A stretch of 50,095 bases of DNA from Sphingobium chlorophenolicum (GTDB lineage Bacteria > Pseudomonadota > Alphaproteobacteria > Sphingomonadales > Sphingomonadaceae), in the NCBI RefSeq assembly GCF_000722875.1, contig NZ_JFHR01000038.1:1-50095 (forward strand), read 5' to 3'. Of the stretch, positions 43,340 to 50,095 are shown piece by piece. How positions within the stretch are numbered: the first letter of the stretch is position 1; each line of letters begins with the position of its first letter. The notes under the pieces are model-generated. The model had not been told where the DNA came from, made no database searches, and was given only the letters and a program-made list of their open reading frames with translations. A program made the position numbers and the translations under genes.

Positions 43340-44425
43340 ATGGCGCGTAAACAATCGGACTATCTGGCGGACATATTGTCGGACGAGGCGGAGGCGACGC
43401 CCCCCGCCCGGATCGAGGAGTCCAGCGCTCCAGCCCCCCTTGCCTCCCCGGCCCCGGCCGCCACCCGGCAGGAACGCGCCCGCGGCACGACCCTGCTCGG
43501 CCGCGAATCCGCCCTCGCCCGCCTCGCTTCCGGCGAAGTGCGGCAGGTCACGCAATTGCTGCTCGACCCGGCCAGGGTGCGCGTCTGGACCGGCAACGCC
43601 CGCCATTACGCCCATCTCAACGAGGATAATTGCCGCGAACTGATCGACTCCATCATCGCGGAGGGCGGGCAGAAGGTGCCCGCCGTCGTCCGCCGGATAG
43701 AGGACGACCCGGATCACGACTATGAGGTGATTGCGGGCACCCGCCGCCACTGGTCGATAAGCTGGCTGCGCGCCAACAGCTATTCCGACATGATGTTCGT
43801 GGCGCAGGTCGCCCAGCTTGACGACGAAGCGGCCTTCCGCCTCGCCGATCTGGAGAACCGGGCGCGAAAGGATGTGTCCGACCTCGAACGCGCCCGCAAC
43901 TATGCCGAAGCGCTCAAGGCCCATTATGGCAGCCACCTGACCCGCATGGCGGAGCGGCTGAAGCTCAGCAAGGGCTGGCTGAGCAAGATGATCAAGGTGG
44001 CCGGGATCGAAGACGCGGTGATCGACGCCTTCGCCTCCCCCGCCGACGTGCAGTTGAAGCCCGCTTATGCGCTGGCCCAGGCGCTCGACGACGCCAAGGC
44101 CGCCCCCGCCATAAGGGCCGAGGCAGACCGCCTCGCCTCCGAACAGCGTGCGCTGCGGACGGCGGGCGCATCGCCCATCCCGGCGGCCGACGTGCTGAAG
44201 CGCCTGCTCGACGCCCCCCGCGTCGCGCAATCCGCGCCGAAGCGGGAACCCTTCACCTGGACCACCCCCTATGGCCGCCCCGCGCTGACAGTGCAGTCGG
44301 TCAACCGGCAGGGCGTCACCATCCGCCTCCATGCGGGGTCGGGCGCGGACATGGAAACGCTGGCGTCGGCGCTGCGCGACACGCTCGAACATCTCGAACG
44401 GCAGGGCATGGGGCTGCAACGCTGA
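43340..44425 (+). CDS. parB: ParB/RepB-family partition protein
   Basis: A 361-residue ParB. Low-complexity N-terminus (Ala/Pro-rich 13-45), then a ParB nuclease-like CTPase domain with AGTRRHWSISWLRA, the GxxR box region of CTP-binding ParBs, and LADLENRARKDVSDLERARNYAEAL. The HTH is LTRMAERLKLSKGWLSKMIKVAGI (about 215-238), and the C-terminus (LASALRDTLEHLERQG) should dimerise. It binds parS-like sites and loads onto DNA to drive ParA-mediated segregation. Start at 43340 is supported by AAGGGGA; a longer frame overlaps parA. Confidence 0.93.
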   Translation: MARKQSDYLADILSDEAEATPPARIEESSAPAPLASPAPAATRQERARGTTLLGRESALARLASGEVRQVTQLLLDPARVRVWTGNARHYAHLNEDNCRELIDSIIAEGGQKVPAVVRRIEDDPDHDYEVIAGTRRHWSISWLRANSYSDMMFVAQVAQLDDEAAFRLADLENRARKDVSDLERARNYAEALKAHYGSHLTRMAERLKLSKGWLSKMIKVAGIEDAVIDAFASPADVQLKPAYALAQALDDAKAAPAIRAEADRLASEQRALRTAGASPIPAADVLKRLLDAPRVAQSAPKREPFTWTTPYGRPALTVQSVNRQGVTIRLHAGSGADMETLASALRDTLEHLERQGMGLQR

Positions 44426-44490
44426 TGGCGATCGGGGGGGCATCCAGAAACAGCGACATAAGCGGGCCAACCAGCGCCCGCCCCTTTCCT

Positions 44491-44531
44491 GTTTCCCCAG
44501 GGAAACACCTCCCCCGTTTCCCCAGGGAAAC
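44491..44531. promoter_or_regulatory. Two identical parS-like palindromes between parB and rep
   Basis: GTTTCCCCAGGGAAAC occurs at 44491-44506 and 44516-44531, 25 bp apart. Each is GTTTCCC/GGGAAAC around CA. The position between parB and rep and the GTT...AAC ends match centromere sites of repABC-type replicons. They lie 52 bp before the rep start and so could also link partition to rep expression. Confidence 0.75.
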
Positions 44532-44582
44532 ATCGCGCCGATCCCCCGTCACTTCTCCAAAACGCTCATGGAAGTGCCGCCC

Positions 44583-45749
44583 ATGACCCGCGCCGCCCGG
44601 ACAGCGATCAACGACCAGTTCGAACTCTTCCTCCCCTATATCGCGGACATGCCGCTGCGCGACCAGCGCGAGATGATGGAGCGCCCCTTCTTCAGCCTCG
44701 CCAAGACCAAGCGCGTCAAACCGATCGATTACACCTCCCCAGACGGCAAGGCGTGGGTCCATGTCTCGGCCAATCCCGATTATGGCATGGCCACCATCTG
44801 GGACGCCGACATCCTCATCTACTGCGCCTCGGTCCTCGCCGACATGGCCCGGCGCGGCCTCAACGACATTCCGCGCAAGCTGCACCTCATGCCCTATGAC
44901 CTGCTGCGCGCCATCCATCGCCCGACCACCGGCCGCGCCTATGAACTGCTCGGCCAGTCGCTCGACCGGCTCGTCTCCACCACCATCAAGACCAATATCC
45001 GCGCCGAAAACCGCCGCGAAGCGACCTTCAGTTGGCTCGACGGCTGGACCCAGTTGGTCGACGAACGCACCGAACGCTCGCGCGGCATGACCATCGAACT
45101 CAGCAACTGGTTCTATGAAGGCGTGCTGATGCAGGGCGGCGTGCTCAGCATCGACCGCGCCTATTTCGACCTGACCGGCGGCCGCGAACGCTGGCTCTAC
45201 AAGGTGGCGCGCAAACATGCCGGCGGGGCAGGGGAGGGGGGGTTCGCCATCTCCATGCCCACCCTGTTCGAAAAATCCGGAGCCGAAGGCGCCTATCGCC
45301 GCTTCAAGTTCGAGATCGCCAAGATCGCCGAACGCGACCCCCTGCCCGGCTATACGGTCGAACTGGAACAGCCCGACGGCAAGCGCGAACCCTCGCTCCG
45401 CATGCGCCGCCGCACCCAGGCCGCCCCGCTTCCCGCCGCAACGCCTGCCACGGCGCCCGCCCCAAAACCAGCCGCCCCCGTCGCTACCGAAGAGGAAAAT
45501 CTGGTCGACGCCGGTACGATGATCCGCCGCACTCTGGCCGGTCTTTCCGCCAAGGCCAGCGCCGGAGAAGTCACAGACGCCACCATGGCGACCCTGCGCG
45601 CCGAATATCCCGGCTGGGACTACCAGACCCTCCACCAGGAATTTCGCGACTGGCTGGACGCCGATCCGACCCGCACCCCGGTCAATTATCAGAAAGCCTT
45701 CATCGGCTTCGTCCGCCGCTTCCACGAAAAGAACCGGCACCGCCTCTAG
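44583..45749 (+). CDS. Plasmid replication initiator, RPA (replication initiator protein A) family
   Basis: A 388-residue initiator. The N-terminal ~260 residues carry the RPA family pattern: DQFELFLPYIADMPLRDQREMMERPFFSLAKTKR, DADILIYCAS, PRKLHLMPYDLLRAIHRPTTGRAYELLGQSLDRL, SFEW-like TFSWLDGW and ELSNWFYEGVL. A Pro/Ala linker follows, then a ~100-residue C-terminal domain (FSAKASAGEVTDATM-like, FIGFVRRFHEKNRHRL). It should bind the iterons downstream and open the origin. Start at 44583 is chosen because GGAAG lies eight bases upstream; ATG at 44568 adds five residues and has no ribosome site. Confidence 0.88.
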   Translation: MTRAARTAINDQFELFLPYIADMPLRDQREMMERPFFSLAKTKRVKPIDYTSPDGKAWVHVSANPDYGMATIWDADILIYCASVLADMARRGLNDIPRKLHLMPYDLLRAIHRPTTGRAYELLGQSLDRLVSTTIKTNIRAENRREATFSWLDGWTQLVDERTERSRGMTIELSNWFYEGVLMQGGVLSIDRAYFDLTGGRERWLYKVARKHAGGAGEGGFAISMPTLFEKSGAEGAYRRFKFEIAKIAERDPLPGYTVELEQPDGKREPSLRMRRRTQAAPLPAATPATAPAPKPAAPVATEEENLVDAGTMIRRTLAGLSAKASAGEVTDATMATLRAEYPGWDYQTLHQEFRDWLDADPTRTPVNYQKAFIGFVRRFHEKNRHRL

Positions 45750-45808
45750 GCCGCAAACATCCCGGCACCACCTGCTCCTGCGAAGGCAGGAGCCCAGGAG
45801 CAAAAGCG

Positions 45809-45824
45809 CGTTCCCGAAGTGTCG
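45809..45824 (-). repeat. Single inverted iteron near the rep 3' end
   Basis: On the minus strand it reads CGACACTTCGGGAACG, differing from the iteron consensus CGACACTATGGGAACG at two positions. It is opposite in orientation to the main array 144 bp away and could support handcuffing or autoregulation. Confidence 0.6.
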
Positions 45825-45967
45825 GGTTGGTCCGCCGCGAAACCCCCGACACCCTCCTCCCTGAATCCAGGCCCCTCAACCCGCCGAAACTTTTGAACGT
45901 CCTTTCGAATCCACCCCCTCAATATGATTCAATCCCCCCGGCAAAATCCCACGGATCCGTCAGGCTT

Positions 45968-46073
45968 CGACACTATAGGAACGCCCTACGCACCTTCGGG
46001 AACGTTTCCCCGACACAATGGGAACGCCTCATACGACACTATGGGAACGGACATTCGATCCTATGGGAACAGC
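45968..46073 (+). repeat. Five iterons with ~22-bp period
   Basis: Starts at 45968, 45989, 46011, 46034 and 46056. Sequences: CGACACTATAGGAACG, CGCACCTTCGGGAACG, CGACACAATGGGAACG, CGACACTATGGGAACG, CGATCCTATGGGAACA. Spacing of 21-23 bp is two helical turns, so Rep monomers would line up on one face of the DNA. Confidence 0.85.
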
Positions 46074-46216
46074 CCCCTATTCCCGACTCGCGTGATCCCG
46101 GCGATTCGCCCGTTTCCGCCGCCGTTTTAACTCTTTAACTTCATTAGAAACCTTGTAACGCTTTGGGAGATTTCCCTTTTGGGAAAGTCTGGACGGGCGC
46201 CAGCGGCACCGTTCCG

Positions 46217-47146
46217 CTATTCCCTCTCCGTCAGCCCCTGGACCTGCGCCAGCAGCTTGGTCGCGCCCTGGTGCGAAATGCCCAGCAACCGGGCGACGGC
46301 CGTCTTGCCAAGCCCCGGATAGGCCAGTTGCAGCCGCATCAGCAGCGGCGCCTTGCTCCGCCGCGTCACCCCCGCCACCGCAGGCAAGCGCGCCAGCCTC
46401 GCCTCCAGCCGGTCCAGCTCCGCCAGTCCCATCCTCGCCTGCCGCGCGACCATGGCCGCGATCCGCTCCGCCAGCAGGCCCGCATCCTCCGGCAGGAAGC
46501 GCGGCAAATCCACCAGCATGGGCAATTGCCGCAGGCTCAGCCCGGCCGCCGCCAGCGCCCCCGGCAAATGGCAGGCGAGGATCCAGCCCTTGTCGAAACG
46601 CTTGGGCTCGACCCGCCACTGCCGCCCGTCGGCGGTCGTCACCAGCGGCCCTTCCGCGGCCGGCTCCTCCAGGCTGGCCCTGGCGTCGATCAACCGCTGG
46701 GCGACCGCCTGGAAGGAAGCGACAGGGTAGGGGGCCTCCACCAGCATCCGCGCCGTCCGCCACGCCGGACCGAAGCGCACCAGATCCTCCGGCGCCCACA
46801 AATCCGCCTCCTTCCGGTCGTCCAGCAGGGTCCGCGAGACATTGAGCGTCGCCCGCGCGATCGCGTCATGGCCGTCCGCCGCCGACAGGGCGAAATGAAA
46901 TAGAGCGGCGACCGACAGGGGATCGTTCAGCCCCTCGCTATGGCGCGGCGGCGGCGTCCGTCCGCAAATCCAGTTTTGCAGGTCGGCGACCGACACCGGA
47001 ACACCCGCGCAGCCTGCCAGCGCCGCCGCGCCCCGCAACCGTGCCCTGGCCAGCCATATGTCCGCCGCCGGACTGTTGCAAAGCCGTCCATCGAGCCGCC
47101 CCAGCAGCAGCAGGGCATGATCCGCGGAAGAGGAAAAATCGCGCAT
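46217..47146 (-). CDS. RHE_PE00001/DUF1612-like plasmid-associated HTH protein
   Basis: A 309-residue protein common near alphaproteobacterial plasmid replication genes. The N-terminus (LLGRLDGRLCNSPAADIWLARARLRGAAALAG) and the C-terminal helix-turn-helix (PLLMRLQLAYPGLGKTAVARLLGISHQGATKLLAQV) match the pattern I associate with the RHE_PE00001/DUF1612 family. It is probably a DNA-binding regulator; function unproven. The start is uncertain: ATGs at 47176, 47164 and 47146. A perfect inverted repeat at 47172-47198 and a possible promoter TTGGTT-N16-TATAAG favour 47146 with a near-leaderless mRNA. It converges on the origin. Confidence 0.65.
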   Translation of the reverse strand: MRDFSSSADHALLLLGRLDGRLCNSPAADIWLARARLRGAAALAGCAGVPVSVADLQNWICGRTPPPRHSEGLNDPLSVAALFHFALSAADGHDAIARATLNVSRTLLDDRKEADLWAPEDLVRFGPAWRTARMLVEAPYPVASFQAVAQRLIDARASLEEPAAEGPLVTTADGRQWRVEPKRFDKGWILACHLPGALAAAGLSLRQLPMLVDLPRFLPEDAGLLAERIAAMVARQARMGLAELDRLEARLARLPAVAGVTRRSKAPLLMRLQLAYPGLGKTAVARLLGISHQGATKLLAQVQGLTERE

Positions 47147-47171
47147 TTCCGACTTATAGCGCATAGGTCCA

Positions 47172-47198
47172 TACAACCAAAGACCAGCGTTGGTTGTA
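47172..47198. promoter_or_regulatory. Perfect inverted repeat at the HTH gene promoter
   Basis: TACAACCAA-N9-TTGGTTGTA. It overlaps the probable -35 region (TTGGTT on the minus strand) of the HTH gene, the position of an autoregulatory operator. Confidence 0.65.
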
Positions 47199-47471
47199 CC
47201 GGCTATGAGGCTCGCGGAAAAGGGGAGGGGACCAGTTCGGAAAATTTCGCTGGGCCGCCAACCTTATGCCACGGAAGCACATCCGCCGCCAGCCTAGAAT
47301 TGAACCGATCTCCTCAAAGCAGGATGCGACATTCAAGGGCAGGGGCAGCCACCTAGGGAACAAAGGGGAAAATTCCCAAATTTGCCCTCAGAAGCCCACC
47401 AGCCACCGATGACTCTCTCGATATAGGATGGCATGGGAAGAGAAGCTTTTGCCTCTCAGCGAGGCTTTGAG

Positions 47472-47492
47472 GCTGCCTAATTTTTAGGCAGC
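47472..47492. other. Perfect hairpin, possible ncRNA or weak terminator
   Basis: GCTGCCTAA-TTT-TTAGGCAGC, a 9-bp stem with a 3-base loop in a low-coding region. No U-run follows on either strand, so it is not a canonical terminator. Confidence 0.5.
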
Positions 47493-47547
47493 GAGGGCCA
47501 ATTCAAGACTAGCCGGACGGAGTGATTTGGGGTGGGTTTAAGACATT

Positions 47548-47676
47548 CCCCTCCCGCAGGCGGGAGGGGGTTAGGGGGTGGGCGCGAGCGGAGCGAGCTT
47601 CCGCCTTCTCGGCTAGGGAAGAACGCCGCTGACGCGGCGGCCCACTCCCGGCCCCTCCCGTCTACGGGAGGGGAGA
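47548..47676. repeat. Second repeat type (CCCTCCCG hairpins)
   Basis: CCCCTCCCGCAGGCGGGAGGGG at the left and CCCTCCCGTCTACGGGAGGG at the right flank GCGAGCGGAGCGAGC and CGCCGCTGACGCGGCG. The composite hairpin layout resembles the other family but the sequence is different. Confidence 0.65.
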
Positions 47677-47903
47677 AGAATGCTCGCCATTGGCCAATTC
47701 CCGAAAATTCCGCCCATCTGACTTCATGCTGCCGGATGAGTAAGTTCGATCGGGGAAAGAGGAGATCGGTTCATCATTCGTACCCGGTTGCAGACTTTCG
47801 GCAGCCCCACCGCCCAAGTCGTGCCGCAAGACTGGATCGCATTCAGGATCATGAAGCATCTATCGTCGCCAACTCTGTTCCCCCCGTCACCGCCCGGCAC
47901 AAG

Positions 47904-47939
47904 AAAACGCCCCGACGGCATATGCTGTCGGGGCGTTTT
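47904..47939. terminator. Bidirectional intrinsic terminator downstream of mucR
   Basis: AAAACGCCCCGAC and GTCGGGGCGTTTT enclose a GCATATGC centre, giving a 36-bp near-perfect palindrome with a T-run on either strand. It ends 30 bp past the mucR stop codon. Confidence 0.88.
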
Positions 47940-47969
47940 CGATCAGGTAAAGCGGAGAGGCCGGAAAGA

Positions 47970-48728
47970 TCAGGCCGTTTGGGGCGTGGGCGCCTTGGCC
48001 GCGGGTTTCTTCTTGGCGGGCTTGGCGGCGGCCGGAGCCGCTTCCTTCTTCGGAGCGGCGGGCGTGGCGATGGACAGGCGCTTGCGCGAATCCGAAGACT
48101 TCGCCGCCGGAGCCTTGGCAGGCGCCTTGGCCTCGACCGGCTTCTTCGCCTCGGCGGGCTTTGTCGGGGGAGTCTTGGCGGCGGGCGCCTTCACGGGCTT
48201 CGCCGCCGCCGGTTTGGCAGCGACGGGCTTGGCAGGGGCAGCCTTGGCGGGCGCAGCTTTCGCGACGGCGGGCTTCGGCGCGGCCGGAGCCGCCGCCGCT
48301 TCGGGCGCCTTCTTCGCGCTCACCACCGGCTTGCGGCCCAGGCCCAGCTTCGTGGCGACGGCGCGCCGCGCTTCGGAATAGTTGGGCGCGACCAGCGGGT
48401 AGGATTTGGGCAGGCCATAACGTTCGCGATAGTCGTTGGGCGTCAGGCCATGGCTGGCAAGGTGACGCTTCAATGTCTTGTAAGGCTTGCCGTCGATCAT
48501 GCTCAGAATATGTTCGGGTGAAGACAGGCTTTTGCGGACGGACACGGCGGGCGTGTAAGTCGGCGCGGCCGCTTCGTCCGGCTTCGCCGCCGGATCATCA
48601 GTCAAGGCCAGTCGCGTGGTGCGAATGAGGTCGGCAAGATTTTCGCTCGCGACATTATTGTTGGAGACAAAGGCGCTCACCAGCTGAACAGTGAGCGTCG
48701 TGATGTCAGGCTGGTTGTTTTCAGACAT
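47970..48728 (-). CDS. mucR: MucR/Ros family regulator with histone H1-like C-terminal tail
   Basis: 252 residues. Residues 1-133 are a MucR core: an N-terminal segment LTVQLVSAFVSNNNVASENLADLI (dimer or multimer helix) and the zinc-finger-like block PEHILSMIDGKPYKTLKRHLASHGLTPNDYRERYGL. In MucR the first ligand is Cys (C-L-E-D); here it is Ser76, while D79, H89 and H93 remain, so zinc may be lost or bound differently. Residues ~135-252 are a low-complexity Lys/Ala/Pro tail (AKPAAAKPVKAPAAK repeats) like bacterial H1 homologues. MucR proteins act as H-NS-like silencers of AT-rich DNA; the tail should add non-specific binding. Followed by a strong terminator. Confidence 0.88.
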   Translation of the reverse strand: MSENNQPDITTLTVQLVSAFVSNNNVASENLADLIRTTRLALTDDPAAKPDEAAAPTYTPAVSVRKSLSSPEHILSMIDGKPYKTLKRHLASHGLTPNDYRERYGLPKSYPLVAPNYSEARRAVATKLGLGRKPVVSAKKAPEAAAAPAAPKPAVAKAAPAKAAPAKPVAAKPAAAKPVKAPAAKTPPTKPAEAKKPVEAKAPAKAPAAKSSDSRKRLSIATPAAPKKEAAPAAAKPAKKKPAAKAPTPQTA

Positions 48729-49100
48729 TGGCCCCGCTTCCCTTTTTTGACTAATAGAGACGGTCTTTTGCGCGGTTTTGCGTGAAATGTAAATCTGAAA
48801 CGACCCAAATCCTTCCGGCGGCTGTTTTTACAAGAAATAAACCGTCCTAATGTTTCGGGATGGTACAGATGGCGCGCGCCAATTCGGTTCCCGCGCGGCG
48901 ATGCAGCCTGACCGGGCGGCGAATAGTTTCAAAATGCATCCTTGATAGTGCTTGCGCGCACCGCGCCAATATTTCGGCGGCGCGAAATCTGTTCCTGACC
49001 GATGAAAACGGTCGCGCCATGCCGGGAAGATTTGAAAGAGGGGGAGGGGGGAGAGGAGGCGCCAGGGCCGAATGCCGATGCGGCCCGCGCCCAAAATAAC

Positions 49101-49134
49101 GATGGCGCGCCTCCGACGAAACGGAAGCGCGCCA
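49101..49134. other. Strong hairpin between HU and mucR
   Basis: ATGGCGCGC and GCGCGCCAT pair around CTCCG/CGGA, a 14-bp imperfect stem with a 6-base loop. No T-run follows, so factor-dependent termination or RNA stability are options. Confidence 0.5.
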
Positions 49135-49180
49135 TTCGATGATCTCGTCCGGTCGTCCGGATGGACCGTCCCGGTCTTTC

Positions 49181-49202
49181 GGCCGCGATCATGATCGCGG
49201 CC
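49181..49202. other. Perfect 22-bp palindrome 14 bp after HU
   Basis: GGCCGCGATC and its mirror around AT form a complete 22-bp dyad. It could be the end-of-transcript stem for the HU mRNA; no T-run follows. Confidence 0.5.
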
Positions 49203-49215
49203 GCCGAAGATCGGT

Positions 49216-49491
49216 TCAGCCGTTCAACTGGTCCTTCACGGCCTTCGCCGGGGTGAAGGTCAGCTTCTTCGAAGCGGCGATCTGGATCACGGCGCCGGTG
49301 GAAGGATTGCGGCCTTCGCGGGCGGGCTGATCCTTGACCTTGAACTTGCCGAAACCGTTCAGCGAAACTTCGTCGCCCTTCGCGGCGGCGCCGGCGATCG
49401 CGGCGAACACGCCGTCGACATATTTGCGCGCATCGGCCTTGGTCAGGCCATGGTCGGCTGCCAGTGCTTCGGCGAGTTCAGTATTGTTCAT
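49216..49491 (-). CDS. hup: HU family DNA-binding protein
   Basis: 91 residues, full length for HU. The fold is intact: MNNTELAEALAADHGLTKADA (helices 1-2), GDEVSLNGFGKFKV (beta-sheet), arm PAREGRNPSTGAVIQI with the DNA-intercalating Pro, and final helix TFTPAKAVKDQLNG. It bends and compacts DNA and often supports origin opening. Located 487 bp upstream of mucR on the same strand; GAGATC before the start serves as ribosome site. Confidence 0.96.
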   Translation of the reverse strand: MNNTELAEALAADHGLTKADARKYVDGVFAAIAGAAAKGDEVSLNGFGKFKVKDQPAREGRNPSTGAVIQIAASKKLTFTPAKAVKDQLNG

Positions 49492-49899
49492 GATGATCTC
49501 CCTTTCGTGGACGCATGGTCTTAACCTGTCTCTTCACGCTCAACCAGTCCCTTTGCGACCGATTATCGGCGAAAATCAGCGTTAAAATCGCGTCATTCCG
49601 GCTTTTTGGGGCCGGATCGACGCGGCCGCGCCTTCCTCCGCCGACTTTCCCGCCCCGCCGCGACTCCATTCTCCGGCAAGGGGAGGGGGGTGTTTCGCCC
49701 GCTTCGACGCGGTCGAACAAGGGTGTCGCGGGGTCTCGCCAAAACGGTCGCAATTGTCGAACCGCCTGCAAAAGCTCTTCCTGCGCAACGACTGGCGACA
49801 GCCTGTTTCGAACTTTACGAATGCTTGCCGATAGAACCGATCCGGTCCCGGTTGCGGGTGAAGCCCGCGCCATTTTCTCTCATCCTGTGGGGGGAGGGC
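49492..49899. other. Intergenic region upstream of HU and the partial right-end gene
   Basis: 408 bp of divergent promoter DNA. It contains alternating GC-rich (CCTTCCTCCGCCGAC) and AT-richer patches (GCGAAAATCAGCGTTAAAATCG at 49569-49590). No dyad, repeat or conserved box stood out and no coding sequence is supported. Confidence 0.45.
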
Positions 49900-50095
49900 A
49901 TGAACGGGACAATGGGAAATATGGGGGAAAAGACAGGGGAAAAGATAGGGAAGGCGGCGCGGGCGATCGCCATCGGCATCGGCCTGATGCTGGCGGTTCC
50001 AGCCGCCGCGCAGGATGGCGGATCGAACCAGCCGGTCATCGACCGCGACCGCACCGACCGGTTGGAACCGCGCATCGCCGCCCCCGCCGCCGAAC
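49900..50095 (+). CDS. N-terminal part of an exported protein (right end of window)
   Basis: The first 65 codons only. After MNGTMGNMGEKTGEK comes a signal peptide (AARAIAIGIGLMLAVPAAAQ, cleavage near AAA-QDG), then NQPVIDRDRTDRLEPRI and an Ala/Pro stretch. A strong GGGGGGAGGG ribosome site precedes the ATG. The charged DRDR stretch after the signal recalls TpsB/ShlB two-partner secretion transporters, but that is weak and the gene is cut by the window end. Whether it continues as a barrel with POTRA domains decides this. Confidence 0.5.
   Translation, partial: MNGTMGNMGEKTGEKIGKAARAIAIGIGLMLAVPAAAQDGGSNQPVIDRDRTDRLEPRIAAPAAE

Larger units (their letters stand above)
45750..46216. other. Probable replication origin (iterons, dyads, AT-rich stretch)
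   Basis: The 467 bp downstream of rep contain no gene. They hold an inverted single iteron, a tandem array of five iterons, a GGGAACGTTTCCC near-dyad at 45998-46010, an AT-rich stretch (GTTTTAACTCTTTAACTTC, 46122-46142; a candidate melting region) and a TTTCCC-TTTT-GGGAAA hairpin at 46171-46186. This is the expected layout of an iteron-controlled origin. I saw no consensus DnaA box. Confidence 0.75.
47199..47903. other. Gene-poor region between the HTH gene and mucR
   Basis: About 700 bp with no convincing coding sequence. It contains a perfect 9-bp hairpin at 47472-47492, a repeat at 47548-47676 and an unremarkable remainder. Open frames here have atypical composition and no recognisable product. 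It may be a remnant or insertion target next to the replication module. Confidence 0.5.
48729..49215. other. Intergenic region between HU and mucR
   Basis: 487 bp. The mucR-proximal part is AT-rich for this genome (TTTTTTGACTAATAGAGAC, GTAAATCTGAAACG, TTTTTACAAGAAATAAACC at about 48740-48845) and probably holds the mucR promoter and MucR-type AT-rich autobinding sites. The HU-proximal part carries two strong hairpins. No coding sequence supported. Confidence 0.5.

Noticed and set aside
46163..46903. Plus-strand open frame opposite the HTH gene
   Set aside because: Gln/Arg/Pro-rich shadow; the minus strand has a recognisable C-terminal HTH.
47290..47345. tRNA-like T-loop string GGTTCAATTC on the minus strand
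   Set aside because: The flanking bases do not form a 5-bp T-stem and no anticodon arm or acceptor stem can be drawn.
48860..49099. Plus-strand 79-codon frame between mucR and HU
   Set aside because: No ribosome site, low-complexity Gly/Arg end and crossing a hairpin region.

Overview
The window is GC-rich alphaproteobacterial DNA. The FixK/FnrL-type regulator, MucR, the parA-parB-RPA replication block and a family of composite palindromic repeats point to a sphingomonad (Sphingobium, Sphingomonas or Novosphingobium). That placement is inferred from gene content and style, not from a marker gene. Position 1 looks like a contig end: the first ~80 bases are homopolymer-rich and break the reading frame of ccoI. 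The right end cuts through a secreted or membrane protein gene.

Layout. 0-6.1 kb: a minus-strand ccoNOQP-ccoG-ccoH-ccoI operon for cbb3 oxidase and its copper/maturation factors. 6.4-8.0 kb: the oxygen-sensing regulator fnr and ompW. 8.1-14.9 kb: an exported M20 amidohydrolase diverging from a 1588-residue autotransporter. 15.2-19.1 kb: a three-gene operon of DUF4173 membrane protein, response regulator and histidine kinase. 19.4-31.5 kb: a catabolic island with LCAD-like acyl-CoA dehydrogenase, TetR regulator, CYP108-like P450, FadB/FadJ-like fusion, 2,4-dienoyl-CoA reductase-like SDR, ECI2-like isomerase, aldehyde dehydrogenase, thiolase and acyl-CoA ligase. 31.5-31.75 kb: a 260-bp MITE-like element. 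31.8-38.3 kb: anaerobic hemN, a small secreted protein, a LuxR regulator and the sulfate-activation operon cysD-cysNC-cysQ. 38.4-41.9 kb: a small ORF, a GH16 glycosidase and dgt. 42-47.2 kb: a replication/partition module (parA, parB, parS-like palindromes, RPA-family rep, iterons with ~22-bp period, HTH regulator). 47.9-49.5 kb: two chromatin-type proteins, a MucR homologue with a histone-H1-like tail and HU.

How it works together. FNR-type boxes (TTGA-N6-TCAA) precede ccoN and hemN, and a weaker one precedes ompW. With fnr beside them they form a micro-oxic circuit covering the oxidase, oxygen-independent haem synthesis and an outer-membrane porin. The 19-31 kb island encodes most steps from oxygenase attack to acetyl-CoA for a substrate that is probably branched and/or unsaturated. 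AT-rich operator-like sites lie upstream of five of its transcription units, and a TetR gene sits among them. The replication module next to core metabolic genes suggests a chromid or large plasmid rather than the main chromosome.

Seven full copies and two single-hairpin copies of one palindromic repeat family occupy intergenic gaps, together with two other repeat types. I found no tRNA, rRNA, CRISPR array or intact transposase gene.
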